Source: Lachnospiraceae bacterium (GTDB lineage Bacteria; Bacillota; Clostridia; Lachnospirales; Lachnospiraceae). From it: a DNA stretch of 64,000 nucleotides. Numbering within the stretch: the first letter of the stretch is position 1; every line of letters begins with the position of its first letter. Positions 25,267 through 33,880 of this stretch are shown piece after piece. The stretch is taken from contig JAKSPO010000003.1 of NCBI GenBank assembly GCA_024404675.1, positions 60,037 through 124,036 of the forward strand, given 5' to 3'. Both the position numbers and the translations under genes were made by a program. A model generated the notes under the pieces. It had not been told where the DNA came from. It made no database searches and saw only the letters and a list, made by a program, of their open reading frames with translations.

Positions 25267-27648
25267 ATGAGAATGATGTATAAGAGTTCGTTTGGCAGAC
25301 GGATCAGCGCATTTTGGCTGGCCCTTTTGTTGTGTCTCGTAGGGCTGACAGGATGCGGGAAGAAGGCGCCCGACGGCCCGAAGAACGAGATTACGGCTAC
25401 GCCGACAGAGGCGGTTCCGACCGCAACGCCGACTCCGACGCCGGAGCCTTGGACCGCGTATGAGAAGATCGGGCAGCGCGAGCTGTACCGTGTGCCGGTA
25501 AAAGAGCTTTCGGGACGGGGTGAGATTTTTAATCCTTCCGTTGCGGGGGATTATCTGGCTATGCAGGTCTGGGTCAATGACGGAGAGGTCAAAGGACCGG
25601 AATGGGCGCAGCTGGTGCTGTTGCAGCCTGCCAAATCGGGAGAGAGCATCTCGGTTCTGCCCGATTATCCGGTAAATGCGGTTTATGCTTTTGCGGACGG
25701 AACGGTGCTCACGGTGGAAACGCTGAGTGGCAAAGTCCGCGTTTACGACGCTTCGCTTACCGAGCAGAAAAGCTTCACACCGTTTGATTTTACAGAGGCA
25801 GTCGTGCTTGGCTGCACGAAGGACGGAATGCTCTGGGTCGGTGACAACGAGAAGGGTCGGATCGGCATCTGCGACCGAAACGGAGAGAACACAAGGGTAA
25901 TCGAGCTCGGCGCAGGCCGGAGGGTTTATACAGACCTTGGCAGCAGCAACGGGACGAGATATCTGCGCGGTTTCAACAACGACGAGGAGTCGACCGACAC
26001 GATTTTCGGAATCAATGAGCAGACCGGTGAGGTCTCGATTCTGGACGAACATACAATCAATTTATTGACCGGCAAAGTCAATCAAATTTATTCCGTAGAG
26101 GTCGGTCTGCTTCGGCATATTTCGAATGAAACGTGGTTCCTCCGCCGCTTGGGCGCGGACGGGCACTGGATTGCTTTTCCGAAGGGCTATTCGTACGAGG
26201 GCATCGATTTGTGCGCGGGTGACAGGCTTGCCGTACAGGGATTTGTTCGTGGCCTGACGGACGATGACGGGAAATCGGAGCCGCGCGGATGCCGTATCAT
26301 AGACTTGCGGCAGAAGAAGGTTTTGGGCAGGATTTCCTCGCTCGAAATCGGGGGCGCGTCGTATTTTACAGTGATCGGGCTGCCGGAGCGCGACCTGGCG
26401 TATATCGCGGCCGGATCGACGGAGGAAGGCTTCGAACTGTTGCTGTGGGATTTGTCACAAGAGGAAAATGAGACGCTTGCCGGCTTCTGCGACCTGACGG
26501 AGGATTCCCCCGAGAAATGCCTCGCGCAGATGTGGGAGGATTTCAAGGAGTACGGGGTCGAGTACAATCCGAGCGAGATGAAGATGCTGGCCGCCGGGGA
26601 CCGAATTGCCGTTCTGCAGCAAATTGATTTCGCCAATGTGATTATGAGCGGGCTGAAGGCCAATCCGGACGAGTTCCAAAAGGGTGAGGACGGTGTGGCG
26701 CTTCACATTGAGAACATCCGCGGACATGAACGCGGGCATTCAAAGTTCAATCCGCATGTGATGACTGTGCTTAACGCGAAGGAATACGGCGAGGATAAGG
26801 TGCAAGCATTTTACAATCTTGTCGACGCGATGCGCGCAGGCGAGACGTGGTACGATGCGGCTGACCGGATGGCTTACAATTGGAGTGTCGGACTCTTTGC
26901 GACGTGGTTCTATCCGGTCGCTTCGGGGTGCATCAAGACCTCTTACGACTACCGCGACAAGGACGTTTATGTTGACGGAAGAGGTCGTGTTCCTTATACC
27001 GTTTCCATTGAGGAAGCGCAGAAACTGATTGGTGAATTTGATCAGATGGTGTGCGACATTCTGGACGACTGCATCGCCGACGATTACACGAACTTCGAAA
27101 AAGCGCTTGCGCTTTATGAATTCATGACGCAGTATTGCACTTACGATTATTACACATACGCGCACATTAACGACCTGGAAGTTACCGGGAAAGGGCACAT
27201 CTACCGCTGCTTTACCGAGCGGACAGGCATTTGTTGGGCGCTCTCCGGCATGTACGATTACCTGCTGATGCAGTGCGGCGTGAACGTTGAGGAAGTGGAG
27301 GGCTTTTCCCCGGAACTTGACGAGTCGCACGCCTGGTCCTGCATCGTGTTGGACGGGCAGGGCTACTATGTCGACGTCACCTGGGGGCTTGCGTCGGACA
27401 CAATGCCGAAGCTTGCGTATTTCTGCTTTTCCGATGATGTCAGGGACAGCCGTGACGGTTTCCCGCTTAATCAGCAGAAGATTGTCGGCTACGAAGACCT
27501 GAGCCTTCGCACCTGCCCCGCGCAGGCTACTGACACTCGCTTTGCGCCCCTCTGGGACGGCCGCTATGTCGGCATGGATCGCACCGCGAAGAAGGTCATC
27601 TACCTCGACAACACGGGCGTGCTGAGAAGCTTCGCGTATGGGGAGTGA
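25267..27648 (+). CDS. Large lipoprotein with C-terminal transglutaminase-like domain
   Basis: This 793-residue surface lipoprotein has the signal ending GLTGC, then a Pro/Thr linker (TPTPTPEPW), then about 450 residues with beta-propeller-like WVG/DL repeats, and a C-terminal transglutaminase-like cysteine-protease fold. The presumed triad is Cys656 (TGICWALSG), His688 (ESHAWSC) and Asp703 (YYVDVTWG). Such domains may cleave or crosslink peptides at the cell surface. The ATG at 25267 is chosen; ATGs at 25273 and 25276 are also possible, as the ribosome site is weak. The second half looks somewhat richer in G+C than its neighbours by eye. Confidence 0.8.
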   Translation: MRMMYKSSFGRRISAFWLALLLCLVGLTGCGKKAPDGPKNEITATPTEAVPTATPTPTPEPWTAYEKIGQRELYRVPVKELSGRGEIFNPSVAGDYLAMQVWVNDGEVKGPEWAQLVLLQPAKSGESISVLPDYPVNAVYAFADGTVLTVETLSGKVRVYDASLTEQKSFTPFDFTEAVVLGCTKDGMLWVGDNEKGRIGICDRNGENTRVIELGAGRRVYTDLGSSNGTRYLRGFNNDEESTDTIFGINEQTGEVSILDEHTINLLTGKVNQIYSVEVGLLRHISNETWFLRRLGADGHWIAFPKGYSYEGIDLCAGDRLAVQGFVRGLTDDDGKSEPRGCRIIDLRQKKVLGRISSLEIGGASYFTVIGLPERDLAYIAAGSTEEGFELLLWDLSQEENETLAGFCDLTEDSPEKCLAQMWEDFKEYGVEYNPSEMKMLAAGDRIAVLQQIDFANVIMSGLKANPDEFQKGEDGVALHIENIRGHERGHSKFNPHVMTVLNAKEYGEDKVQAFYNLVDAMRAGETWYDAADRMAYNWSVGLFATWFYPVASGCIKTSYDYRDKDVYVDGRGRVPYTVSIEEAQKLIGEFDQMVCDILDDCIADDYTNFEKALALYEFMTQYCTYDYYTYAHINDLEVTGKGHIYRCFTERTGICWALSGMYDYLLMQCGVNVEEVEGFSPELDESHAWSCIVLDGQGYYVDVTWGLASDTMPKLAYFCFSDDVRDSRDGFPLNQQKIVGYEDLSLRTCPAQATDTRFAPLWDGRYVGMDRTAKKVIYLDNTGVLRSFAYGE

Positions 27649-27689
27649 GTAGGGGGCTGCATTGAGGAAGCCGCTAGCTACCGGGCTTG

Positions 27690-27748
27690 TCCGTGGTACT
27701 CAATCTTGCTTATCTGTGTTTGGAGACCACGGATATTTTCGTTTTTGA
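27690..27748 (+). terminator. Probable terminator of the transglutaminase-like gene
   Basis: TCCGTGGT-A-CTC pairs with GAG-ACCACGGA (one bulged A, 21-base loop) and is followed by TATTTTCGTTTTT. A second copy of ACCACGGATA lies at 27770-27779. The rest of 27649-27906 shows only a short unconvincing reading frame. Confidence 0.5.
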
Positions 27749-27906
27749 TACCAGATCTGAAAGATGACAACCACGGATACTATGACAAGCTTCATAGAAA
27801 ATTGGTGGTGTGGTACCATCGAGAAGATAACCGGCTGATGGATGCCATTTTCAGGAATTCGTGTGGTATTAAGCAAGATAACAGGTTGTAAGAGTGCTCT
27901 TGTTTA

Positions 27907-27935
27907 TTGACAAAGAAGGCAGTCTGGGGTATAGT
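27907..27935 (+). promoter_or_regulatory. feoAB promoter
   Basis: TTGACA and TATAGT are separated by 17 bases, about 38 bases upstream of the start codon. No clear Fur or DtxR box was recognised. Confidence 0.82.
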
Positions 27936-27973
27936 CACCCATAGGAAAATGCTTACCGAAAAGGAGGTCGTCT

Positions 27974-30325
27974 ATGAATCTTAAGGAATTGCCGATTGGA
28001 AAATCAGCGACCGTTACGGCAGTTGGCGGAGAGGGCGCACTCAGGCAGCATCTGCTTGATATGGGCATCATCCCGCAGGCAGTCGTTACGATGGTTAAGC
28101 ATGCGCCGATGGGAGACCCTGTCGAAATCAGAATCCATAGCTATGAATTGACACTTCGACTTGCCGATGCCGCGCAGATTGAGATTGATTCGGTCCGCGA
28201 TGCGGCGGAGCGTAAGAAGAGCGTAGAGCGTAAGCCTGCGATGGAGCACCCCGGCCTCGGTGAGGGCGGACGATACCATACGGAGGGCGAGACGACTGCG
28301 CTTCCTGAGACGACGCTTCTGACATTTGCCCTTGCAGGCAACCAGAACTGCGGTAAGACGACACTTTTTAATCAATTGACCGGCTCTAACCAGCACGTCG
28401 GAAACTTTCCGGGGGTAACTGTTGACCGGAAGGACGGACAGATTAAGAATAACGAGCGAACGCTTGTGACGGACCTGCCCGGAATCTACTCGATGTCACC
28501 ATACACGAGTGAGGAGCTGGTGACGCGCCGGTTTATCTTAGAGGATCGGCCGAAGGGAATTATCAATATTGTGGACACCACCAATCTGGAGCGTAACCTG
28601 TATCTGACGATGCAGCTGATGGAGCTCGAGATTCCGATGGTGCTTGCATTAAATATGATGGATGAGGTACGGGAGAACGGCGGAGCGGTTCGCGTGAACG
28701 ATATGGAGAACCTGCTCGGCATTCCGGTTGTACCGATTTCCGCATCGAAGAATGAAGGTATCGAGGAGCTTGTCGACCACGCGCTTCATGTGGCACGCTA
28801 CCAGGAGAAGCCGGAGGGAGCTTCCAGAATCGACTTCTGTGATGCAGAGGAAGAGGGCGGTGCGGTACATCGTTGCCTTCACAGTATCAGACATCTTATC
28901 GAGGACCATGCAAGAGCAGCAGGTATTCCGATCCGCTTCGCGGCAAGCAAGCTTGCGGAGGGCGATGAGCAGATCATGGAGCTACTTAAGCTTGATGAGA
29001 ATGAGAAGGAAACGCTGGAACATATTGTTACGCAGATGGAAGCGGAGCGCGGCTTAGACCGTGCGGCGGCTATGGCCGATATGCGTTTCCGGTTTATCAA
29101 TAAGGTCTGTGCCGAGACGATGATTAAGCCGAGCGAAAGTAAGGAGCATGTGAGAAGCGAGCGTATCGACCGAGTGCTGACAGGCAGATTTACGGCGATT
29201 CCGGCATTTGTCCTGATCATGGGAATGGTATTCTGGCTTTCCTTTAATGTGATCGGTGCATTCTTCCAGAATCTTTTGGAAAAGGGTATCGAAGTCCTTA
29301 GTGACCTGACGATGCAGGGACTTTCTGTGTGGGGCGTGAATCCGATATTCAGGGACCTGATTGCGAACGGAATCTTCGCCGGTGTCGGCAGCGTCCTGTC
29401 GTTTCTTCCGATTATCGTGACGCTGTTCTTCTTCCTTTCGCTTTTAGAGGACAGTGGATATATGGCCCGTGTTGCATTCTTCATGGATAAGCTTCTTCGT
29501 AAGATCGGACTGTCCGGACGAAGCATTGTTCCGATGCTAATCGGCTTTGGTTGCACCGTTCCCGCAGTGATGTCCTCAAGAACGCTTCCTTCGGAGCGGG
29601 ACAGAAAGATGACGATTCTTCTGACACCCTTTATGAGCTGTTCGGCAAAGGCGCCGATTTATGCCTTCTTCTCGCTAGCGTTCTTCCCGAAATATGCGGC
29701 GCTTGTTACCATCGCCCTTTATGTCGGAAGTATATTGGTCGGCATCCTGGTGGCTTCATTACTCCGCCTTACGATGTTTCGCGGAGAAGCGGTTCCTTTT
29801 GTAATGGAGCTTCCGAATTACCGTATGCCGAGCCCGAAAAGTGTCGGACGTCTTCTTTGGGACAAGGCGAAGGACTTCTTAAGCAGGGCATTTACCGTTA
29901 TCTTTATCGCAACGATTGTGATCTGGTTCCTGCAAAGCTTTGACTATCGATTGAATTATATCGGCGGAACGAGCGAAAGTACGGGAATCCTCGCGATTCT
30001 TTCCGGCCTGATTGCACCGATCTTTAAGCCGCTCGGCTTCGGCAACTGGCAGTGCTCCACAGCTCTGTTCACCGGATTCATCGCAAAGGAAAGTGTGGTC
30101 TCCACCTTACAGGTGCTTTTTGGCAGCAGTGTTGCTACAGTGATTACGCCGCTTGCGGCAGCGTCGCTTCTTACCTTCTGCCTGTTGTATACGCCCTGCG
30201 TTGCAGCGATTGCGGCGGTGAAGCGTGAGCTTGGCACCAGATGGGCGCTCGGAATGATCGTCTTCCAATGTGTTATTGCATGGATTGCCGCATTCCTTGT
30301 ATATACGGTCGGTGGCTTGTTCTGA
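27974..30325 (+). CDS. feoB: Ferrous iron transporter FeoB with fused FeoA domain
   Basis: This 783-residue protein imports Fe2+ across the cytoplasmic membrane. Residues 1-75 are a complete SH3-like FeoA domain (LKELPIGKSATVTAVGGEG), fused through a charged linker to the FeoB GTPase: G1 GNQNCGKTT (122-130), G3 DLPGIYSM, G4 NMMD. The membrane part contains the two Gate segments (GFGCTVPAVMSSRTL; SCSAKAPIYAFF). FeoA is more often a separate gene; fusion is known but less usual. AAAAGGAGG lies upstream of the ATG. A FeoB-associated Cys-rich peptide is encoded about 10 kb away at 17505. Confidence 0.95.
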   Translation: MNLKELPIGKSATVTAVGGEGALRQHLLDMGIIPQAVVTMVKHAPMGDPVEIRIHSYELTLRLADAAQIEIDSVRDAAERKKSVERKPAMEHPGLGEGGRYHTEGETTALPETTLLTFALAGNQNCGKTTLFNQLTGSNQHVGNFPGVTVDRKDGQIKNNERTLVTDLPGIYSMSPYTSEELVTRRFILEDRPKGIINIVDTTNLERNLYLTMQLMELEIPMVLALNMMDEVRENGGAVRVNDMENLLGIPVVPISASKNEGIEELVDHALHVARYQEKPEGASRIDFCDAEEEGGAVHRCLHSIRHLIEDHARAAGIPIRFAASKLAEGDEQIMELLKLDENEKETLEHIVTQMEAERGLDRAAAMADMRFRFINKVCAETMIKPSESKEHVRSERIDRVLTGRFTAIPAFVLIMGMVFWLSFNVIGAFFQNLLEKGIEVLSDLTMQGLSVWGVNPIFRDLIANGIFAGVGSVLSFLPIIVTLFFFLSLLEDSGYMARVAFFMDKLLRKIGLSGRSIVPMLIGFGCTVPAVMSSRTLPSERDRKMTILLTPFMSCSAKAPIYAFFSLAFFPKYAALVTIALYVGSILVGILVASLLRLTMFRGEAVPFVMELPNYRMPSPKSVGRLLWDKAKDFLSRAFTVIFIATIVIWFLQSFDYRLNYIGGTSESTGILAILSGLIAPIFKPLGFGNWQCSTALFTGFIAKESVVSTLQVLFGSSVATVITPLAAASLLTFCLLYTPCVAAIAAVKRELGTRWALGMIVFQCVIAWIAAFLVYTVGGLF

Positions 30326-30414
30326 GCCGGGAATGGTTTTTCCTTGTAATCGTCATTATTTTTGTCATTTCTGCAGTTTATGAAAACGGTCGTGGGATGC
30401 GAACCCCGAAGTGT

Positions 30415-30444
30415 TTGCATTTTGCGGCCGTATTCTGTTATAGT
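30415..30444 (+). promoter_or_regulatory. Promoter of the GGDEF-like gene
   Basis: TTGCAT and TATAGT are separated by 18 bases, with about 63 bases to the start codon. Confidence 0.55.
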
Positions 30445-30507
30445 GAAGATGTAGTGGTTCGTGGGGACGAGCCGGGGGTGTTTTTAGATATATTTGGGAG
30501 GTATATC

Positions 30508-31710
30508 ATGAATAAGGGAAACGGTAAGGGGAAGGACAGTGACTGGAGCAACAGCTCACTGGACCATAAGAGGTTAAAGCACTTTCAGGCAGAGGTTTTT
30601 GGTGTAGGGGAAGTGGAGGAGGATGATTTCGCCGAAATTATCAGCAAGCGAAATTCCGTAGCGGCACGCTTTGCGTCCTGCTTTCTGCTTCTTATCTTCG
30701 GTGTTATGCTTGTGCTTGATGTTAGCGGAGGTCGCTTTGACCACATTGAGGTCTATGTATGCCGCGGCGTGGTGATGGTGATGTCTCTTCATATGATTTT
30801 TGCGCCGCCGCATATTAACCGATACTCGGGACTTCGCATGCGGTATTCCTTTCTTGTCTTTTACCTGACGCTGATTCTTTACTCGACAGTGCTTGTGATC
30901 TACCGGGATGTGCTCCTTGAGGCGGAAGGCCTGTCGGTTGCAAGGTACGGTGTACCCGCAGCGACCTTCCTTGTGCTGATACCGGTGCTTGCACCGCTTC
31001 CTTTTCGAAGCGATAATTATATATTGCTTGCCGTGCTGGTGGCAACGACCTTCCTGCCGTTGATTCCCGCATGGGGCGGCGCTTATTACAACCTGCTTGA
31101 CAGCTGTATCATTCGCTGCGGCGGTGTTATCGGATATCTGTATCTGAGTAGAACCAACCATAAATACGCGGAAGCCTCCAACGCGATGCGCGATCTGAGC
31201 CGTGAGCTGATGCGTATCAACTACATGGATACGACGACCGGACTGTTGAACAAGAAGGCGATGCAGGCATATTGGAACTATCTGTGCCAGACAGAGCCGG
31301 CATCGGTCGGTGTGCTGCACGGAGATCTCGATGGATTTGCCGCTTATAATGAGCATTTTGGGCATGCGAAGGGCGATAAGGCACTTCGTGAGCTTGCTGC
31401 CAATATGTATCGCTATTTTAAGGAGAAGGAGCTGTATCTGTTCCGCTGTAATGGAGACGAGTTTGCGGCATTAATCCCGAATGCGAGTGTTGAGGATATT
31501 CGTGAGATGGGAGAGCTGATGCGCAGGGCAACGCTTGAGACGGCGCTGATGATTCCCGGAGGAGAGCCGGAGCAGATTACGATTACGGTCGGTTGTGCCA
31601 GTGAGCCGATGCGGGACGGTCATAATCCGGACTTCTTTACACGTGCGGATCGTGAGCTTTTCGAGGGTAAGAAGCAGAAGAATATAGTACTGTTCCGAAG
31701 CGGATACTAG
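30508..31710 (+). CDS. Membrane GGDEF-family protein with variant NGDEF motif
   Basis: This 400-residue protein has about six transmembrane segments (residues 50-215) and a C-terminal GGDEF domain (about 240-400). The signature reads RCNGDEFAAL, with Asn in place of the first Gly, so cyclase activity is plausible but uncertain. MDTTTGLLNKKAM and HGDLDGFAAYNEHFGHAKGD match the Mg2+ and substrate regions. No RxxD product-inhibition site is evident. GGGAGG precedes the ATG at 30508; the longer open frame upstream overlaps feoB and is not used. It is followed by trmO after 19 bases. Confidence 0.85.
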   Translation: MNKGNGKGKDSDWSNSSLDHKRLKHFQAEVFGVGEVEEDDFAEIISKRNSVAARFASCFLLLIFGVMLVLDVSGGRFDHIEVYVCRGVVMVMSLHMIFAPPHINRYSGLRMRYSFLVFYLTLILYSTVLVIYRDVLLEAEGLSVARYGVPAATFLVLIPVLAPLPFRSDNYILLAVLVATTFLPLIPAWGGAYYNLLDSCIIRCGGVIGYLYLSRTNHKYAEASNAMRDLSRELMRINYMDTTTGLLNKKAMQAYWNYLCQTEPASVGVLHGDLDGFAAYNEHFGHAKGDKALRELAANMYRYFKEKELYLFRCNGDEFAALIPNASVEDIREMGELMRRATLETALMIPGGEPEQITITVGCASEPMRDGHNPDFFTRADRELFEGKKQKNIVLFRSGY

Positions 31711-31729
31711 GAACGGATAAGGATATACC

Positions 31730-32434
31730 ATGGAAATCAAAGAAATTGCTCGAATAGAGAATAGTTTTGTAGACAAATTCGGTATTCCGAGACAAAGCGG
31801 GCTTGCGGACAAAGTCAAGGCCCGCATTGTTTTTGCGCCGGAATACAGAAATCCGGATGCCCTGCGCGGTATCGAAGGATATTCACACCTGTGGCTCCTT
31901 TGGGAATTCACGGAAGCGAAGAAGGAGGGCGCGCAGTGGAGCCCGACGGTTCGACCGCCGCGGCTTGGCGGCAATACGAGAGTGGGTGTGTTCGCAACAA
32001 GAAGTCCCTTCCGCCCGAACTCGATCGGACTGTCGTCCGTGAGACTTCTTTCCGTTGATTATGACTGTGCAGACGGGCCGGTACTTTATGTAACCGGAGC
32101 GGACCTTCTATCGGGAACGCCGATTTATGATATCAAGCCGTACCTGCCGTATACCGATTGCCATACGGATGCAGTCGGCGGCTTCGCGGACCGCTTCGTC
32201 GACTACCGCCTTACAGTTTCCATTCCGGAAGATGTGAGGGCACTTGCGGCGAAATGTGGCGTAACGGAAGCACTTCTTGAGGAAATCTCGGAGGTCCTTT
32301 CGACCGACCCGCGTCCGGCGTATCAGAAGGATCCGGACCGCATCTACAGGATGTCCTATGCGGATTATGAGGTCTGCTTCTCGGTTTCCGAGGACTGCAT
32401 CCAGGTCTCAAACATCCTGCTGCGCTCATCCTGA
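31730..32434 (+). CDS. trmO: tRNA N6-threonylcarbamoyladenosine(37) methyltransferase
   Basis: This 234-residue TsaA/TrmO family enzyme methylates t6A at position 37 of certain tRNAs using S-adenosylmethionine. Motifs are GIPRQSGL, GIEGYSHLWLLW, RPPRLGGN, VGVFATRSPFRPNSIGLSSV and YDIKPYLPYTD. AAGGATATACC leads to the ATG. Its last 70 bases overlap the 3' end of the convergent AraC-type gene, and no terminator separates them. Confidence 0.92.
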   Translation: MEIKEIARIENSFVDKFGIPRQSGLADKVKARIVFAPEYRNPDALRGIEGYSHLWLLWEFTEAKKEGAQWSPTVRPPRLGGNTRVGVFATRSPFRPNSIGLSSVRLLSVDYDCADGPVLYVTGADLLSGTPIYDIKPYLPYTDCHTDAVGGFADRFVDYRLTVSIPEDVRALAAKCGVTEALLEEISEVLSTDPRPAYQKDPDRIYRMSYADYEVCFSVSEDCIQVSNILLRSS

Positions 32435-33324
32435 GCATGCGTCTGATGCTCGCGAAGCTGACGGGATTCACTGCGGTAGGCAGTCGGCGTACAGCCGAAG
32501 TTGCTTTTGAACTGGCGGTTGAAGTTACTTAAATTGTCAAAGCCGCATTCGAAGGCAATCTCTGCTACGGTAAGGTCCGTGGACTGCAGAAGAATACTGC
32601 TCTGGTGCAGGCGATACTGTAAAAGGTGTGCAACCGGCGAGACATGCAGATGCTCCCGGAAAAGGTAGCTGAAGCGGCTTACACTCAGACTGACCTTCTC
32701 GGCCATCTCTTCGATGGTGATGGGGTATTTGTAATTCTGATAGATATATTCAAGTGCAGGCGCCAGTCTTGTATAGGTCTGGGAGGGCTTTGAATTCATA
32801 TCGGCATGCAGGAAAAGCTCCGACCAGATGGAATACAGTATGCTACGGATGAAAAGGTCCGAGCGGTCGTAGGGTACAAGCTTATACTGTCTTGAGCTGG
32901 CGACGAGCTCGATGACATGGCGCTGCCAGCTGAGCTCATGCGTCATATGGGAAAGGAAGCGCACCTCACCGCGTTCTACGGGTGCGACATAGGTATCATA
33001 CAGGGCACCTGAGCGCCCGACGCTTATGACCTCGGGGCGAAATACAAGTGCAAGAAAGCTGCAGGTTTTCGAACCGGCCTTATAACAGGCATGCAGTGCA
33101 TAGGGCTCGATGTAGGCAACCTCCCCTTCGGCAAGATGGAACGTCCGGTCGTTGATGCGCACCATAACATCACCGCCGACGGCAAGCAAAAGCTCCGCCT
33201 CCTCATGCCAGTGAAGATAGAGCATCAGCTGGTCCTCGGACTCCACATCGGTCTCGTGAACGGCGAACGGATAGCGGCTGTTTCCGTGTACTACGGTGTC
33301 TTTAAGCTGTAACGGTAAGTCCAT
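32365..33324 (-). CDS. AraC-family transcription regulator
   Basis: This 319-residue regulator has an N-terminal cupin-like sensor (LYLHWHEEAELLLAVGG, residues about 25-100) and a C-terminal double helix-turn-helix (about 200-290: ITIEEMAEKVSLSVSRFSYL; VAEIAFECGFDNLSNFNRQF). It is the kind that senses sugars. The ATG at 33324 has CGGAGG nine bases upstream; earlier ATGs at 33345 and 33441 lack this site. The last 23 codons are antisense to trmO. Its target is unknown; no adjacent sugar operon is present. Confidence 0.87.
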   Translation of the reverse strand: MDLPLQLKDTVVHGNSRYPFAVHETDVESEDQLMLYLHWHEEAELLLAVGGDVMVRINDRTFHLAEGEVAYIEPYALHACYKAGSKTCSFLALVFRPEVISVGRSGALYDTYVAPVERGEVRFLSHMTHELSWQRHVIELVASSRQYKLVPYDRSDLFIRSILYSIWSELFLHADMNSKPSQTYTRLAPALEYIYQNYKYPITIEEMAEKVSLSVSRFSYLFREHLHVSPVAHLLQYRLHQSSILLQSTDLTVAEIAFECGFDNLSNFNRQFKSNFGCTPTAYRSESRQLREHQTHAQDERSRMFETWMQSSETEKQTS

Positions 33325-33368
33325 AATTGATACCTCCGATTCCATCGAATATTGTAAATTACGGTAAG

Positions 33369-33396
33369 ATTGTATCATATTTTGATAAGATTGCAA
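33369..33396 (-). promoter_or_regulatory. Promoter of the AraC-type gene
   Basis: On the minus strand TTGCAA and TACAAT are separated by 16 bases, 45 bases upstream of the start codon. Confidence 0.6.
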
Positions 33397-33420
33397 TAGA
33401 TAAATCAACCTTTTTAGCAA

Positions 33421-33518
33421 TATAATACACATTGTAAACAAGATACTTCATTATTCCCTTCGCGTAATATGTTTGAGAAAGACAGAACACCTTCGGACCA
33501 TCCCACCGAAGGTTTTTG
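33421..33518 (+). ncRNA. Candidate small RNA with strong terminator
   Basis: A TATAAT box (33421-33426) with a poor -35 is followed about 60 bases later by an intrinsic terminator: ACCTTCGG (33489-33496), a nine-base loop and CCGAAGGT, then TTTTTGTCTTTTTT. No reading frame of useful length lies between. It is either a short RNA of about 85 bases or the terminator of an unrecognised transcript. Confidence 0.4.
33489..33518 (+). terminator. Intrinsic terminator with no gene upstream
   Basis: An 8-bp stem ACCTTCGG / CCGAAGGT is followed by TTTTTG and a second T tract. It reads only on the plus strand, yet the nearest gene upstream is on the minus strand. Confidence 0.8.
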
Positions 33519-33602
33519 TCTTTTTTGGCATAAAGTGCAGTTGTTTGGATGAGTGTTCAAAAAAACAGTGCAAAAAAAGCGTTTCTTCGTGGAATTTTCC
33601 TC

Positions 33603-33632
33603 TTGCATTTCCCGGTGGTTCTGTGATATATT
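33603..33632 (+). promoter_or_regulatory. Promoter of the carB leader
   Basis: TTGCAT and TATATT are separated by 18 bases, 43 bases upstream of the leader start codon. Confidence 0.55.
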
Positions 33633-33675
33633 TAATCAGACCTTGCAATGAAGCAATGCATTTTGGAGGATGAAC

Positions 33676-33747
33676 ATGAATTACATGATGTCACAAAACT
33701 GCATAGAGGAACTTAAGAAAGCGAATAAGGGTATTATTTTTATTTGA
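33676..33747 (+). CDS. Putative leader peptide of carB
   Basis: This 23-codon frame (MNYMMSQNCIEELKKANKGI then IFI) has an excellent ribosome site, TTTGGAGGATGAAC, directly before its ATG. The stop codon TGA overlaps the first base pairs of the terminator hairpin at 33746. The last codons are T-rich (GTATTATTTTTATTTG), recalling UTP-sensitive pausing in pyrBI-type attenuation. It has no arginine codons, arguing against arginine attenuation. Translation and role are inferred. Confidence 0.5.
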   Translation: MNYMMSQNCIEELKKANKGIIFI

Positions 33748-33778
33748 CGGAGTAGTATTTTCTATTCCGTCATTTTTT
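33746..33778 (+). terminator. Candidate attenuator before carB
   Basis: A 10-bp stem, GACGGAGTAG with CTATTCCGTC (one G-U), has a six-base loop and is followed by ATTTTTT. It stands between the leader peptide and carB, so readthrough or a second promoter (TATAAT at 33780-33785, -35 weak) is needed for carB expression. Confidence 0.72.
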
Positions 33779-33785
33779 GTATAAT

Positions 33786-33880
33786 CGGCCGCATAAGCCG
33801 AAGCTCCGAAAAGGTAGTTTTCGTACGGAGCACCTTGACAAGTTACGAAGAAGATTGCAATAAATGAGGAGGGTATTGAT
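33786..33880 (+). other. carB untranslated region with two further hairpins
   Basis: CGGC-N7-GCCG, and GCTCCG...CGGAGC with inner AAAA/TTTT pairing, lie between the attenuator and the carB ribosome site TGAGGAGGG. Whether they compete with the terminator cannot be judged by eye. Confidence 0.4.

Noticed and set aside
27706..27891. 61-codon frame in the gap before feoAB
   Set aside because: No ribosome site or similarity; it overlaps the probable terminator hairpin of the upstream gene.
30310..30400. Hydrophobic reading frame just after feoB (WFFLVIVIIFVISAVY)
   Set aside because: It looked like a second FeoB-associated peptide, but there is no start codon with a ribosome site and no cysteine cluster.
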